Shown here: in pieces, positions 7,453-15,320 of the stretch | How the letters are laid out: every line of letters starts with the position of its first letter | Numbering within the stretch: position 1 is the first letter of the stretch | DNA from: Lachnospiraceae bacterium | GTDB taxonomy: Bacteria; Bacillota; Clostridia; Lachnospirales; Lachnospiraceae | DNA: 23,897 nucleotides | Assembly: GCA_009774235.1 (NCBI GenBank) | Contig: VSNJ01000050.1 | Coordinates: 1 to 23,897 of the forward strand | Reading direction: 5' to 3' | Notes under the pieces: model-generated | Told to the model about the DNA's origin: nothing | What the model saw: the letters and a program-made list of their open reading frames with translations, nothing else | Databases searched by the model: none | Program-made: the position numbers and the translations under genes

Positions 7453-8424
7453 ATGAAGAAAAATTTAAGCTTATTTGTAGTATTTATGTTATGTGTTAAT
7501 ATGCTTTCAGGATGTAACAGCAATAGCAGCAAAAACAATGACAATATAAGGATATACCTTACAGTTTCACAGGGTGATACGTTCAGGAATTCGCTTATAG
7601 ATGCGGCAAAAGCGGAGGCTGGAAGAATAGGTGCAGAGCTTGTGGCAGAGGATGCACAAGGTGTTCTTGAAACACAGGCAGCGCAAATAAAAAAGGCAGC
7701 AGAAGAAGGCTATGACGCAATTTTATGTGGACTAGTAAATACAGATACAGCACTTGAATTTGAAGAGATTGCAGGTGATATACCAATAATATTTTATAAC
7801 AGCTGCCCTGATGATAAAAGGCTTAAGGCTGACAAGTATGTCTATGTAGGTTCAGATGAAACAGATGCAGGAAGATACCAGGCTGAGTATATATTGGATA
7901 ACAGCCAGGGGATGGATGAAATAAATGTGGTAATATTTAAGGGCGAACTTGGACATTCTGGTACAAAGGGAAGGACAAGTTCACTTATAAGCACACTTAA
8001 AGCTTCTGGCAAAAATGTAAACTTTGTATTTAATGATACTGCAAACTGGAACCAGGAACAGGCAAAAGAATTGTTTAATATATTTTTGTCAACAGGACAG
8101 CCTTATGATTTTGTTGCTGCTAATAATGATTCAATGGCACTTGGTGTTCTTGATGCATATGCTGAAAATAATATTAACCCTGCAGATGCACCTGTACTTG
8201 GTGTAGATGCCACGGCGGACGGGTGTGCTGCTATTGAAGATGGAAGAATGGTATTTACAGTGTACCAGTCTGCCAAGGGGCAGGGTGAGTATGCTGTAAA
8301 GGTGGCAGCAGAACTTGCCAGGGGTGGTTCAATAAGTGGCATAGAAGGTGCAACAAAAGATAATAAATATGTATATGTGCCATTTGAAAAAGTAACAGCT
8401 GGAAATGTAAGTGAATATAAGTAG
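7453..8424 (+). CDS. Sugar-type periplasmic-binding lipoprotein (PBP1/ribose-galactose family)
   Basis: The 323-residue protein has a lipoprotein signal peptide: positively charged start, hydrophobic core and lipobox LSGC, with Cys21 as the lipid-anchored residue. The rest matches type 1 periplasmic-binding proteins of the ribose/galactose group (IRIYLTVSQGDTFRNSLIDA, VNTDTALEF, AANNDSMALGVLDAY, VLGVDATADG). It should sit on the outer face of the membrane and bind a sugar or related small molecule. The start is supported by AAAGGAGGTGG 7 bases upstream. No ABC transporter ATPase or permease gene is next to it. The gene directly follows the chemoreceptor, so a sensing role, presenting bound ligand to that receptor, is as likely as transport. 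The ligand cannot be told from sequence. Confidence 0.88.
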   Translation: MKKNLSLFVVFMLCVNMLSGCNSNSSKNNDNIRIYLTVSQGDTFRNSLIDAAKAEAGRIGAELVAEDAQGVLETQAAQIKKAAEEGYDAILCGLVNTDTALEFEEIAGDIPIIFYNSCPDDKRLKADKYVYVGSDETDAGRYQAEYILDNSQGMDEINVVIFKGELGHSGTKGRTSSLISTLKASGKNVNFVFNDTANWNQEQAKELFNIFLSTGQPYDFVAANNDSMALGVLDAYAENNINPADAPVLGVDATADGCAAIEDGRMVFTVYQSAKGQGEYAVKVAAELARGGSISGIEGATKDNKYVYVPFEKVTAGNVSEYK

Positions 8425-8435
8425 TTGTAAAGAAA

Positions 8436-8503
8436 AAAGAAATAATATGAATATATTATGCAGCACAGGAACGTATGGCATTAAGATTGTAAATTATTTC
8501 TTT
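8436..8503 (+). repeat. Inverted repeat in the gap before dapL
   Basis: AAAGAAATAAT (8436-8446) and ATTATTTCTTT (8493-8503) are perfect 11-base inverted arms separated by 46 bases, in the 131-base gap between the binding-protein gene and dapL. With no T-run and a long loop it is not a typical terminator. It could be an mRNA structure or chance in AT-rich DNA. Confidence 0.3.
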
Positions 8504-8555
8504 ATGGTTAATAAATATGAATAATAGTAATTAATATATGAAAGGTGGTTATAAA

Positions 8556-9788
8556 ATGTTTAAAATTAATGACAATTATCTCAAGTTACCAGGAAGTTAC
8601 CTGTTTTCTACAATAGCAAAGAAGGTTGCGGCATATAGTGAGGCAAACAAAGACAAGGCAGATAATATTATACGCCTTGGTATAGGTGATGTAACACTTC
8701 CGCTTTCACCAGCTGTTATAGAAAGGCTTCACAGTGCAGTAGATGAGATGTCAAAGAAAGAAACATTTAAGGGGTATGCCCCGGATTTAGGATATGAATT
8801 CCTGCGTACAGCTATTGTAGAGAATGATTATAAAAGCCGTGGATGTGATATTGCAGCAGATGAAATATTTATAAGTGATGGTGCTAAAAGTGATTCAGGA
8901 AATATAGGCGATATTTTTGCACAGGACAATAAAATTGCAGTTTGTGACCCTGTTTACCCTGTATATGTAGACACTAATGCAATGGCAGGACGTACAGGTG
9001 TATATGACCCTGCAGCAGAGAAGTGGTCTGGTGTAATATATATGCCTTGTACTAAGGAAAATAATTTCTGTCCTGAAATACCAGATAAAACCCCTGATAT
9101 AATTTACCTTTGTTTTCCAAATAACCCTACAGGAACTACAATAACAAAAGAGCAGTTACAAGTATGGGTTGATTATGCATTAAAATCGGGTTCAGTTATT
9201 ATTTATGATGCTGCATATGAAGCATATATTTCAACACCAGGTGTACCACATTCAATTTATGAATGCGAAGGTGCTAAGGCTTGTGCTATTGAGCTTAGGA
9301 GTTTTTCTAAAAATGCAGGTTTTACAGGTACACGTCTTGGATTTACTGTTATACCAAAAGAACTTAAGAGTGGTGATGTAACATTACACAGCCTTTGGGC
9401 ACGCCGTCATGGCACTAAGTTCAATGGTGCGCCTTATATTATACAGGCAGCAGGTGCAGCAGTTTACACAGAAGAAGGAAAGAAGCAGACAGCAGAACAG
9501 ATTGCTTATTATATGAATAATGCAAAGATTATAAGGGAAGGGCTTGAAGCAGCAGGTTATGAAATATATGGAGGTAAAGATGCCCCTTATATCTGGCTTA
9601 AAACACCAGATAACATGACTTCATGGGAATTTTTTGACTATTTGCTGGAGAAGCTTAATATTGTTGGTACACCGGGTTCAGGTTTCGGACCTAGTGGTGA
9701 AGGGTATTTCAGGCTTACAGCATTTGGAAGCCTTGAAAATACAAAAAGGGCAATGGAACGAATAAAAGCAGGTGAAGCAAATATATGA
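8556..9788 (+). CDS. dapL: LL-diaminopimelate aminotransferase
   Basis: This 410-residue fold-type I PLP enzyme converts tetrahydrodipicolinate and glutamate directly to LL-diaminopimelate, bypassing the acylated DAP routes, for lysine and peptidoglycan synthesis. The N-terminus (FKINDNYLKLPGSYLFSTIA) and length fit the DapL family closely. Conserved features are RLGIGDVTLPL, the substrate loop KGYAPDLGYEFLR, CFPNNPTGTTITKEQL, and the PLP lysine in LRSFSKNAGFTGTRLGFTV. The ATG at 8556 follows AAAGGTGG (8541-8548) by 7 bases; the in-frame ATG at 8538 precedes that site and is rejected. Its stop overlaps the start of the next gene (ATGA), implying translational coupling. Confidence 0.93.
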   Translation: MFKINDNYLKLPGSYLFSTIAKKVAAYSEANKDKADNIIRLGIGDVTLPLSPAVIERLHSAVDEMSKKETFKGYAPDLGYEFLRTAIVENDYKSRGCDIAADEIFISDGAKSDSGNIGDIFAQDNKIAVCDPVYPVYVDTNAMAGRTGVYDPAAEKWSGVIYMPCTKENNFCPEIPDKTPDIIYLCFPNNPTGTTITKEQLQVWVDYALKSGSVIIYDAAYEAYISTPGVPHSIYECEGAKACAIELRSFSKNAGFTGTRLGFTVIPKELKSGDVTLHSLWARRHGTKFNGAPYIIQAAGAAVYTEEGKKQTAEQIAYYMNNAKIIREGLEAAGYEIYGGKDAPYIWLKTPDNMTSWEFFDYLLEKLNIVGTPGSGFGPSGEGYFRLTAFGSLENTKRAMERIKAGEANI

Positions 9789-10762
9789 GAAAAATAATTA
9801 ACAGGTTATTATGTACAGTTGTTACAGCATGTATATTAACAGGGATTACAGCGCCGTCTGCAAGGGCAGGCGCTTCCCTGGAGTCTGCTATACAGGTAGC
9901 AGACCAGATGCCTGGAGATGATGTTAAAGAAAATACAAAATATGATAAATATATTGCGTTTGGTGCAGATTTAAAACCAGGTGAGAAAACTTCTGTTTTA
10001 AATATATTCGGGCTTACAGAAGCAGGGCTTTCAGATTATAAAACAATAGAGATTACTAATAAAGATGAGCATGATTACCTTGATGAATATCTTGACTCAT
10101 CTGTTATTGGCACAAGGGCGCTTTCATCAGTTATGATTGTAAAGACGGAAACTGGAAGTGGCATTATTGTATCAGTTAATAATATAAATTATTGTACATC
10201 AGGGATGTACTGCAATGCATTAATAACAGCAGGCATGAGTGATGCTAGTGTTACTGTGGCAGCACCATTTAATATATCAGGTACTTCTGCACTTGTGGGA
10301 GCTATGAAAGCATACTCTGTAATGACAGGGCAGGATATACCAGAATCTACTATGGATATAGCTACAGATGAACTTGTAACAACTGCTGAGGTTGGAGAGA
10401 GTATTGGAGACAATGATAAAGTAGTACAGCTTGTAGCAGCTGCAAAGCAGAGGATTTTTGAAGAAGAGCTTTCAACAGAAAGCGATATAAGGGATGCAGT
10501 GGAATCATCTGCCGAAGCCCTTAAAATAGATATTGGAAAAGAAGATGTTGAGAAGCTTACAGCAATGCTTAAAAAAGTTTCAGAAGTTGACATAGATGTA
10601 AATGCTATAAAGGAACAGGCATCAGAGATTTATAATAAACTTAAAGATGCAGGGATTGATTTTAGCAAAGTTGATACAAAAGGGCTTGCAGAAAAGGTAG
10701 GCGATTTTTTCGCCAATATTTTTAACGCAATAAAAGATTTCTTTAGCGGGCTTTTTGGCTAA
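9785..10762 (+). CDS. Secreted DUF1002 family protein
   Basis: The 325-residue protein has an N-terminal Sec signal peptide (RKIINRLLCTVVTACILTGI, cleavage probably after SARA near residue 28). The body matches the DUF1002 family of Firmicutes secreted proteins, with landmarks IAFGADLKPGEKTSVLNIFG, SSVIGTRALSSVMI, NINYCTSGMYCNALITAG and APFNISGTSALVGAMKAYS. The last ~60 residues are helical and end in a hydrophobic/aromatic stretch (FFANIFNAIKDFFSGLFG). The family's function is not established. Its ATG overlaps the dapL stop by 4 bases, so its translation is probably tied to dapL. gatC starts 44 bases after its stop. Confidence 0.82.
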   Translation: MRKIINRLLCTVVTACILTGITAPSARAGASLESAIQVADQMPGDDVKENTKYDKYIAFGADLKPGEKTSVLNIFGLTEAGLSDYKTIEITNKDEHDYLDEYLDSSVIGTRALSSVMIVKTETGSGIIVSVNNINYCTSGMYCNALITAGMSDASVTVAAPFNISGTSALVGAMKAYSVMTGQDIPESTMDIATDELVTTAEVGESIGDNDKVVQLVAAAKQRIFEEELSTESDIRDAVESSAEALKIDIGKEDVEKLTAMLKKVSEVDIDVNAIKEQASEIYNKLKDAGIDFSKVDTKGLAEKVGDFFANIFNAIKDFFSGLFG

Positions 10763-10777
10763 GGTGTATTACACCTT
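10761..10777 (+). other. Short hairpin at the DUF1002 gene stop
   Basis: AAGGTGT-ATT-ACACCTT is a perfect 7-base stem overlapping the TAA stop and lying 29 bases before gatC. There is no T-run, so it is more likely an RNA processing or stability element than a terminator. Confidence 0.35.
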
Positions 10778-10806
10778 GCCAGGAATATGGATTACAGGAG
10801 GCAGAC

Positions 10807-11103
10807 ATGGCAAATATTATTTCAGATGAAACTATTGAGTATGTAGGGATACTTGCAAAGCTTGAACTGGACAGTGAGGAAAAGGAGCAGGCGAAGAAAG
10901 ATATGGGAAGGATGCTTGATTATATAGACAAGCTTAATGAGCTGGATACAGATGGTATAGAACCTATGTCACATATCTTTCCAGTTGATAATGTGTTCCG
11001 TGAAGATGAAGTATGTAATGGTGATGGCAGGGAGATTACGCTTGCCAATGCGCCTGAAAGAAAAGAAGACAGCTTTGTGGTACCTAAGACAATAGTTGGA
11101 TAA
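10807..11103 (+). CDS. gatC: Asp-tRNA(Asn)/Glu-tRNA(Gln) amidotransferase subunit C
   Basis: This 98-residue protein has the usual GatC length and features: ISDETIEYVGILAKLELDSE at the start, then MLDYIDKLNELDTDGIEPMS and a C-terminal PERKEDSFVVPKTIVG. GatC wraps around GatA and stabilises the GatCAB complex, which converts misacylated Glu-tRNA(Gln), and in many bacteria Asp-tRNA(Asn), to the correct amidated form. The ribosome site AGGAGG lies 6 bases before the ATG. gatA and gatB follow, giving the canonical gatCAB order. A small hairpin, GGCAG/CTGCC (11113-11129), lies in the gatC-gatA gap. Confidence 0.95.
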   Translation: MANIISDETIEYVGILAKLELDSEEKEQAKKDMGRMLDYIDKLNELDTDGIEPMSHIFPVDNVFREDEVCNGDGREITLANAPERKEDSFVVPKTIVG

Positions 11104-11159
11104 TGGGACTACAGGCAGTTTTTTGCTGCCAGTAATAAATGCATTGAATGGAGGAAGAA

Positions 11160-12617
11160 ATGTCTTTAATGAATTTGACAGCCGTGGGGCTTGGAAAGAA
11201 AATCCAGAACAAAGAAGTATCTGCACCTGAAGCAGCTAAAGCTGCACTGGATGCTATAAAAGCAAAAGAAGCAGAAATAAACAGCTTTGTTACTGTGGAC
11301 AGTGAAGGTGCATTAAAACGTGCAGAAGAAGTACAGAAACTTATTGATAAAGGGAAACTGGCTGGTCCTCTTGCAGGTGTGCCAGTGGCAGTAAAGGATA
11401 ATATGTGTACGAAAGGGCTGCTTACAACATGCAGTTCTAAAATACTTGGCAATTATATACCTATGTTTACAGCAGATGCAGTGCTTAATCTTGAAAAAGC
11501 AGGTGCTGTAATTATTGGAAAGACTAATATGGATGAGTTTGCCATGGGAAGTACAACTGAAACTTCAGCATTTGGCCCAACTAAGAACCCATGGGATACA
11601 GGGCATGTGCCAGGAGGTTCATCTGGAGGCTCATGTGCTGCTGTAGCAGCGGAAGAGTGCCTATATGCTCTTGGTTCAGACACAGGCGGCTCTATAAGGC
11701 AGCCAAGTTCGTTCTGTGGTGTTACAGGAATTAAGCCTACTTATGGAACTGTTTCACGTTACGGGCTTATAGCATATGGTTCATCACTTGACCAGATAGG
11801 GCCAGTGGCAAAAGATGTTACAGACTGTGCAACAATCCTTGAAGTAATTTCATCATATGACCAAAAGGATTCAACATCTGTTAAAAGGGACAATTATAAC
11901 TTTACATCGGCATTAGAAGATAATGTAAAGGGAATGAAAATAGGAATACCAGCGGATTATTTTGGTGAAGGCCTGGACAGGGAAGTAAAAGAAGCAGTCC
12001 TTAATGCAGCAAAAGAGCTTGAAAAGAAGGGTGCAGTAATTGAAGAATTTAACTTAAGCCTTGTAGACTATGCAATCCCTGCATATTATATAATTGCGTG
12101 TGCAGAAGCAAGTTCAAATCTTGCAAGGTTTGATGGTGTAAAATATGGATACCGTACAGAAGATTACAACGGACTCCACAATATGTATAAAAAGACACGT
12201 TCAGAAGGCTTTGGTGCAGAAGTTAAGAGAAGGATTATGCTTGGTTCATTTGTACTTAGTTCAGGATATTATGATGCATATTATATAAAAGCGTTGAAAA
12301 CAAAGGCATTAATAAAAAAGGCATTTGACAAAGCGTTTAATAAATATGATGTAATACTTGGACCTGCTGCCCCACAGACAGCCCCGGCACTTGGTGAGAG
12401 TTTAAGTGACCCACTTAAAATGTACCTTGGTGATATTTATACAATTTCTGCTAACCTTGCAGGGCTTCCAGGAATAACTGTACCTTGCGGAATAAGCAGC
12501 AAGCGCCTTCCTATAGGCCTGCAGCTTTTAGGCAACTGTTTTGAAGAGAAAAATATAATACGTGCAGCATACGCATTTGAGCAGACAAGAGAGTATGCAC
12601 ACAGCCCGCTTGCATAG
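11160..12617 (+). CDS. gatA: Asp-tRNA(Asn)/Glu-tRNA(Gln) amidotransferase subunit A (amidase)
   Basis: This 485-residue protein hydrolyses glutamine and supplies ammonia to GatB. The amidase Ser-cisSer-Lys triad is visible: the lysine in VPVAVKDNMCTKG, the cis-serine in PGGSSGGSCAAVAAEE, and the nucleophile serine in SDTGGSIRQPSSFCG. Length is normal for GatA. An in-frame ATG lies at 11148, but GGAGG at 11150-11154 sits 5 bases before the ATG at 11160, which I choose. A further ATG at 11169 cannot be ruled out. It sits 56 bases after gatC and 18 before gatB. Confidence 0.95.
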   Translation: MSLMNLTAVGLGKKIQNKEVSAPEAAKAALDAIKAKEAEINSFVTVDSEGALKRAEEVQKLIDKGKLAGPLAGVPVAVKDNMCTKGLLTTCSSKILGNYIPMFTADAVLNLEKAGAVIIGKTNMDEFAMGSTTETSAFGPTKNPWDTGHVPGGSSGGSCAAVAAEECLYALGSDTGGSIRQPSSFCGVTGIKPTYGTVSRYGLIAYGSSLDQIGPVAKDVTDCATILEVISSYDQKDSTSVKRDNYNFTSALEDNVKGMKIGIPADYFGEGLDREVKEAVLNAAKELEKKGAVIEEFNLSLVDYAIPAYYIIACAEASSNLARFDGVKYGYRTEDYNGLHNMYKKTRSEGFGAEVKRRIMLGSFVLSSGYYDAYYIKALKTKALIKKAFDKAFNKYDVILGPAAPQTAPALGESLSDPLKMYLGDIYTISANLAGLPGITVPCGISSKRLPIGLQLLGNCFEEKNIIRAAYAFEQTREYAHSPLA

Positions 12618-12635
12618 CAGAATGGAGGTTTATTA

Positions 12636-14066
12636 ATGAAACAGTATGAAACAGTTATAGGACTTGAAGTACATGTAGAGCTTGCAACAAAAACTAAAAT
12701 CTTCTGTTCATGCCCTACAGAGTTCGGAGGTGCACCAAACTCACATACATGTCCTGTGTGCACAGGTATGCCAGGTTCACTTCCAGTTTTAAATAAAAAG
12801 GTAGTAGAATATGCTGTGGCTGTGGGTCTTGCTACAAACTGCAGTATTACACAGAACTGCAAATTTGACCGTAAAAACTATTTTTATCCTGATAACCCAC
12901 AGAATTACCAGATATCACAGCTTTATTACCCTATATGCAGGAATGGCGGTATTGAAATCACAACAGAGAATGGCATCACAAAGACTATAGGCATACATGA
13001 AATCCATATGGAAGAAGATGCTGGGAAGCTTGTGCATGATGAGTGGGGTGAAAGCTCACTTGTAGATTTTAACCGTTCAGGTGTGCCGCTTATTGAGATT
13101 GTTTCAGAGCCTGATATGCGTTCAGCAGAAGAAGTGATTGCTTATCTTGACAAGCTGCGCCTTATTATACAATACCTTGGTGCATCAGACTGTAAATTAC
13201 AGGAAGGTTCAATGCGTGCAGATGTAAACCTTTCTATAAGGGAAGCAGGTACAGAGGAGTTTGGCACACGTACAGAGATGAAGAACCTTAACTCATTTAA
13301 AGCTATCGCAAGGGCTATTGAAGCAGAGAAAGAACGCCAGATTGATATAATTGAATCTGGAGGTAAGGTAGTACAAGAAACAAGGCGCTGGGATGATAAT
13401 AAAGAGTATTCATATGCAATGCGTTCAAAAGAAGACGCCCAGGATTACCGTTATTTCCCAGAACCAGACCTTGTACCAGTAATTATAAGTGACAGCTGGC
13501 TTGAAGAAATAAAGTTATCACAGCCAGAATTCCGTGATGAAAAGTTAAAACGTTATAAAGAGGAATATAAAATCCCTGATTATGACGCACAGATTATTAC
13601 AGGAAATAAACATCTTGCGGATATTTTTGAAGCAGCAACAGCTATATGTAATAACCCTAAAAAGGTTTCAAACTGGCTTATGGTTGAAACTATGCGCCTT
13701 ATGAAGGAAAATGACATGGAGCCAGAACAGCTTAAGTTTTCACCAGAAAACCTTGCTAAGCTTGTGAACCTTGCGGAGTCAAGGGTAATTAACAGCCAGA
13801 CTGCCAAAGAGGTATTTGAAAAGGTATTTAGTGATGATATTGACCCTGAAAAGTATGTTGAAGAAAATGGGCTTAAAACAGTGTCAGATGATGGTGCATT
13901 AAGGGAAATAGTCCAAAAGGTTATTGAAGAAAACCCACAGCCTGTAGAAGATTACCATAATGGAAAAAAGAAAGCCATGGGCTTCCTGGTTGGACAGATA
14001 ATGAAAGAAATGAAAGGCAAGGCCGACCCTGCAATGGCAAATAATATTCTTAAGGAATTATTGTAA
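12636..14066 (+). CDS. gatB: Asp-tRNA(Asn)/Glu-tRNA(Gln) amidotransferase subunit B
   Basis: This 476-residue protein is the tRNA-binding kinase-like subunit that activates the misacylated residue with ATP and accepts ammonia from GatA. It shows the family's N-terminal signature (ETVIGLEVHVELATKTKIFC), the cysteines of CSCPTEFG and HTCPVCTGMPGSLP, DFNRSGVPLIEIVSEPD, the motif DYRYFPEPDLVPV, and a C-terminal helical YqeY-like tail ending GFLVGQIMKEMKGKADP. GGAGG lies 7 bases upstream of the ATG. It closes the gatCAB set; a PilZ gene follows 35 bases later. Confidence 0.95.
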   Translation: MKQYETVIGLEVHVELATKTKIFCSCPTEFGGAPNSHTCPVCTGMPGSLPVLNKKVVEYAVAVGLATNCSITQNCKFDRKNYFYPDNPQNYQISQLYYPICRNGGIEITTENGITKTIGIHEIHMEEDAGKLVHDEWGESSLVDFNRSGVPLIEIVSEPDMRSAEEVIAYLDKLRLIIQYLGASDCKLQEGSMRADVNLSIREAGTEEFGTRTEMKNLNSFKAIARAIEAEKERQIDIIESGGKVVQETRRWDDNKEYSYAMRSKEDAQDYRYFPEPDLVPVIISDSWLEEIKLSQPEFRDEKLKRYKEEYKIPDYDAQIITGNKHLADIFEAATAICNNPKKVSNWLMVETMRLMKENDMEPEQLKFSPENLAKLVNLAESRVINSQTAKEVFEKVFSDDIDPEKYVEENGLKTVSDDGALREIVQKVIEENPQPVEDYHNGKKKAMGFLVGQIMKEMKGKADPAMANNILKELL

Positions 14067-14101
14067 CCGGAAGTTAATCCAGCACAGAAATGAGGAAAAT
14101 T

Positions 14102-14497
14102 ATGGAAGAAGAACAGGTTTTTGATATTGAGAACAGAAGAAGCAAAAGGATACCTGTTGGTATGCACCTTGAGGTTTCTTCTGTATTTAAGCAGAATAAT
14201 GTATATGTAAGCAATATTAATGCACCTATAGAAGTTGTGGATATTTCAAAGTATGGAATAGGATTTGTGTCTGCAAGTGTGCTTCCTATAGGGTTTTACT
14301 TTGATTCAAGGCTTAAGTTTGAAGATGAAAGAGACTGTATTAACTGTGTTGTAAGGATTGTGCGCAGGAAGAAACGTGATGATGGCCTTACGTTATATGG
14401 ATGTGAGTTTGTTGGGATGTCTCCTGTATTTGACTATGTATTTGATGATGCTGAAAAAGACTATATAAGCAAAGCAGATTACAGGGGATGCGAATAA
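14102..14497 (+). CDS. PilZ domain protein (probable cyclic-di-GMP effector)
   Basis: This 131-residue protein carries the two PilZ signatures for cyclic-di-GMP binding: an RRSKR arginine cluster near residue 12 and DISKYGIGF (D-x-S-x-x-G) ~45 residues later. The remaining sequence is beta-barrel-like (LTLYGCEFVGMSP). There is no membrane segment and no extra output domain, so it probably acts by binding a partner. Cyclic-di-GMP commonly controls motility and attachment, which would fit the chemoreceptor and FliK-like genes nearby, but the target is unknown. An in-frame ATG lies at 14090; the ATG at 14102 is preferred because TGAGG lies ~7 bases upstream. It may be cotranscribed with gatB. 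A hairpin repeat begins 15 bases after its stop. Confidence 0.8.
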   Translation: MEEEQVFDIENRRSKRIPVGMHLEVSSVFKQNNVYVSNINAPIEVVDISKYGIGFVSASVLPIGFYFDSRLKFEDERDCINCVVRIVRRKKRDDGLTLYGCEFVGMSPVFDYVFDDAEKDYISKADYRGCE

Positions 14498-14512
14498 ATT
14501 ATTTGGAAATTA

Positions 14513-14741
14513 AATATTTTATAAGCTATGTGGCTCTGGCAGTTCCAAAATTTTACCATCCGAAAGCCATGTGCAACATGGCTTTGCACGCATTCCGCTT
14601 GGATGGATACGCAGTGGTGCATAAAGCCCCAATGTTTCTACGAAACATTTACGTGGCTTAAGCACCAGCGTCCCCATAACAGCTGCCTTATGGTAAAACA
14701 TTTGGAACTTGCCAGAGCAATATAGTCTTTGTATAATTTTA
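14513..14741 (+). mobile_element. Hairpin repeat (MITE-like), copy C
   Basis: Full-length copy with terminal inverted repeats: left CTCTGGCAGTTCCAAAATTT then TACC, right GGTAAAACATTTGGAACTTG then CCAGAG. Internal hairpins are AAAGCCATG/CATGGCTTT and, at the central tip, AATGTTTC-TAC-GAAACATT (14631-14649) on an AAGCC/GGCTT stem. It lies immediately downstream of the PilZ gene and may serve as its 3' end structure. There is no coding capacity. Confidence 0.75.
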
Positions 14742-14905
14742 ATTTGACTTTCTGGTTTTCAAAGCATTTAATAACGGTTACATTTTATTATTAATATTCT
14801 AATAGAACCACATAAACACTAAATTTATGGCAGTTTATGCGTCTTTATCTTTTATATCAGTTTATAAGATTTTCTTTGAAATTATAGGTGCAATTAAATC
14901 CATAC
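14742..14905. other. AT-rich spacer, nothing recognised
   Basis: This stretch between repeat copy C and the antisense RNA promoter has no frame with a ribosome site. The only structure seen is CATAAAC/GTTTATG (around 14811-14840), a weak 7-base inverted repeat. Confidence 0.5.
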
Positions 14906-14934
14906 TTGAATTTATGTCGTGAATATGTTATATT
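14906..14934 (+). promoter_or_regulatory. Promoter of the predicted antitoxin RNA
   Basis: TTGAAT (14906-14911), an exact 17-base spacer and TATATT (14929-14934) with an extended TG one base before it. The transcription start is predicted at about 14941, at the outer edge of the toxin mRNA terminator. Confidence 0.7.
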
Positions 14935-14940
14935 GGACAT

Positions 14941-14970
14941 AAGAAAAGGCATCTGCTATAACAGATGCCT
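14941..14970 (-). terminator. Terminator of the toxin mRNA
   Basis: On the minus strand the perfect 9-base stem AGGCATCTG/CAGATGCCT (14947-14970, 6-base loop) is followed by TTTCTT. It lies ~100 bases beyond the toxin stop codon, so the toxin mRNA would run from about 15308 to 14941. Confidence 0.55.
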
Positions 14971-15040
14971 CTCAAACGGATAGTGTCCTGCTCCAAAAGT
15001 GGACGCTCCCAAGCATTGGTTCAATGTCCTAAAGAACCCC

Positions 15041-15080
15041 GCCTAGCCTGTTTGCCGACAGGTTAGGCATTTTTTATTTT
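15041..15080 (+). terminator. Terminator of the antitoxin RNA
   Basis: GCCTAGCCTGT (15041-15051) pairs fully with ACAGGTTAGGC (15058-15068) around a 6-base loop, with one G-U pair. ATTTTTTATTTT follows. The T-run overlaps the toxin stop codon region on the other strand. Confidence 0.8.
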
Positions 15081-15190
15081 CGCTTATTCTTCCTATCTAT
15101 GTAGGCAAGCAACGCTATCAGCAGAGTTCCGGAAGATACCAGCAAAGCTAGTATTCCTAGAAAAACCATAATAGTTTCATAATCTGTCAT
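15074..15190 (-). CDS. Putative holin-like type I toxin, 38 residues
   Basis: The minus-strand frame encodes MTDYETIMVFLGILALLVSS followed by GTLLIALLAYIDRKNKRK. It is a single hydrophobic helix with a short acidic/Tyr start and a basic tail, the layout of the Firmicutes holin-like toxin family (T-x-YE at the start, LLxYIDR/K-rich end). These peptides are thought to insert in the membrane and depolarise it. The start is well supported: GGGAGGTG (plus 15197-15204) lies 6 bases before the ATG. A convergent antisense RNA with its own promoter and terminator overlaps the 3' end, supporting a type I toxin-antitoxin role. The peptide is too short for most gene callers. Toxicity is inferred from the family, not shown. 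Confidence 0.75.
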   Translation of the reverse strand: MTDYETIMVFLGILALLVSSGTLLIALLAYIDRKNKRK

Positions 15191-15217
15191 CAGCGTCACC
15201 TCCCATCTGGTATAAGT

Positions 15218-15268
15218 CCGGTTAATCGTAGATTACACCGGCTAAATTTATAGTGACAGCTTGGGAGG
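15218..15268 (-). promoter_or_regulatory. Structured 5' leader of the toxin mRNA with possible ribosome-site masking
   Basis: CCGGTTAATC/GATTACACCGG (15218-15241) is a strong hairpin with a 3-base loop and a small bulge. On the minus strand the leader also contains CCTCCC (plus 15263-15268), complementary to the toxin ribosome site GGGAGG (plus 15199-15204). Pairing of the two would hide the ribosome site, as in several studied type I toxin mRNAs. Confidence 0.45.
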
Positions 15269-15314
15269 CTGCCATCCCGTCGAAGGGCTTTTCCATATAG
15301 AAATTTTAACATAC

Positions 15315-15320
15315 ATTATA
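15315..15320 (-). promoter_or_regulatory. Candidate -10 element of the toxin gene
   Basis: A perfect TATAAT on the minus strand ~125 bases upstream of the toxin ATG, giving a predicted start near 15308. The best -35 candidate, TTGAGC, is 20 bases away, which is too far, so promoter strength is uncertain. Confidence 0.4.

Larger units (their letters stand above)
14941..15080 (+). ncRNA. Predicted antisense RNA antitoxin of a type I toxin-antitoxin pair
   Basis: A promoter ending at 14934 and a strong terminator at 15041-15080 define a plus-strand RNA of about 140 bases with no reading frame bearing a ribosome site. It has internal hairpins AGGCATCTG/CAGATGCCT (14947-14970) and AGTGTCC/GGACGCT (14982-15007) before the terminator stem. 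It is convergent with, and fully complementary to, the 3' part of the predicted toxin mRNA, including the last codons of the toxin. This is the geometry of Bacillus txpA/RatA-type modules. It would be expected to pair with the toxin mRNA and block it or promote its decay. Expression has not been shown. Confidence 0.6.
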
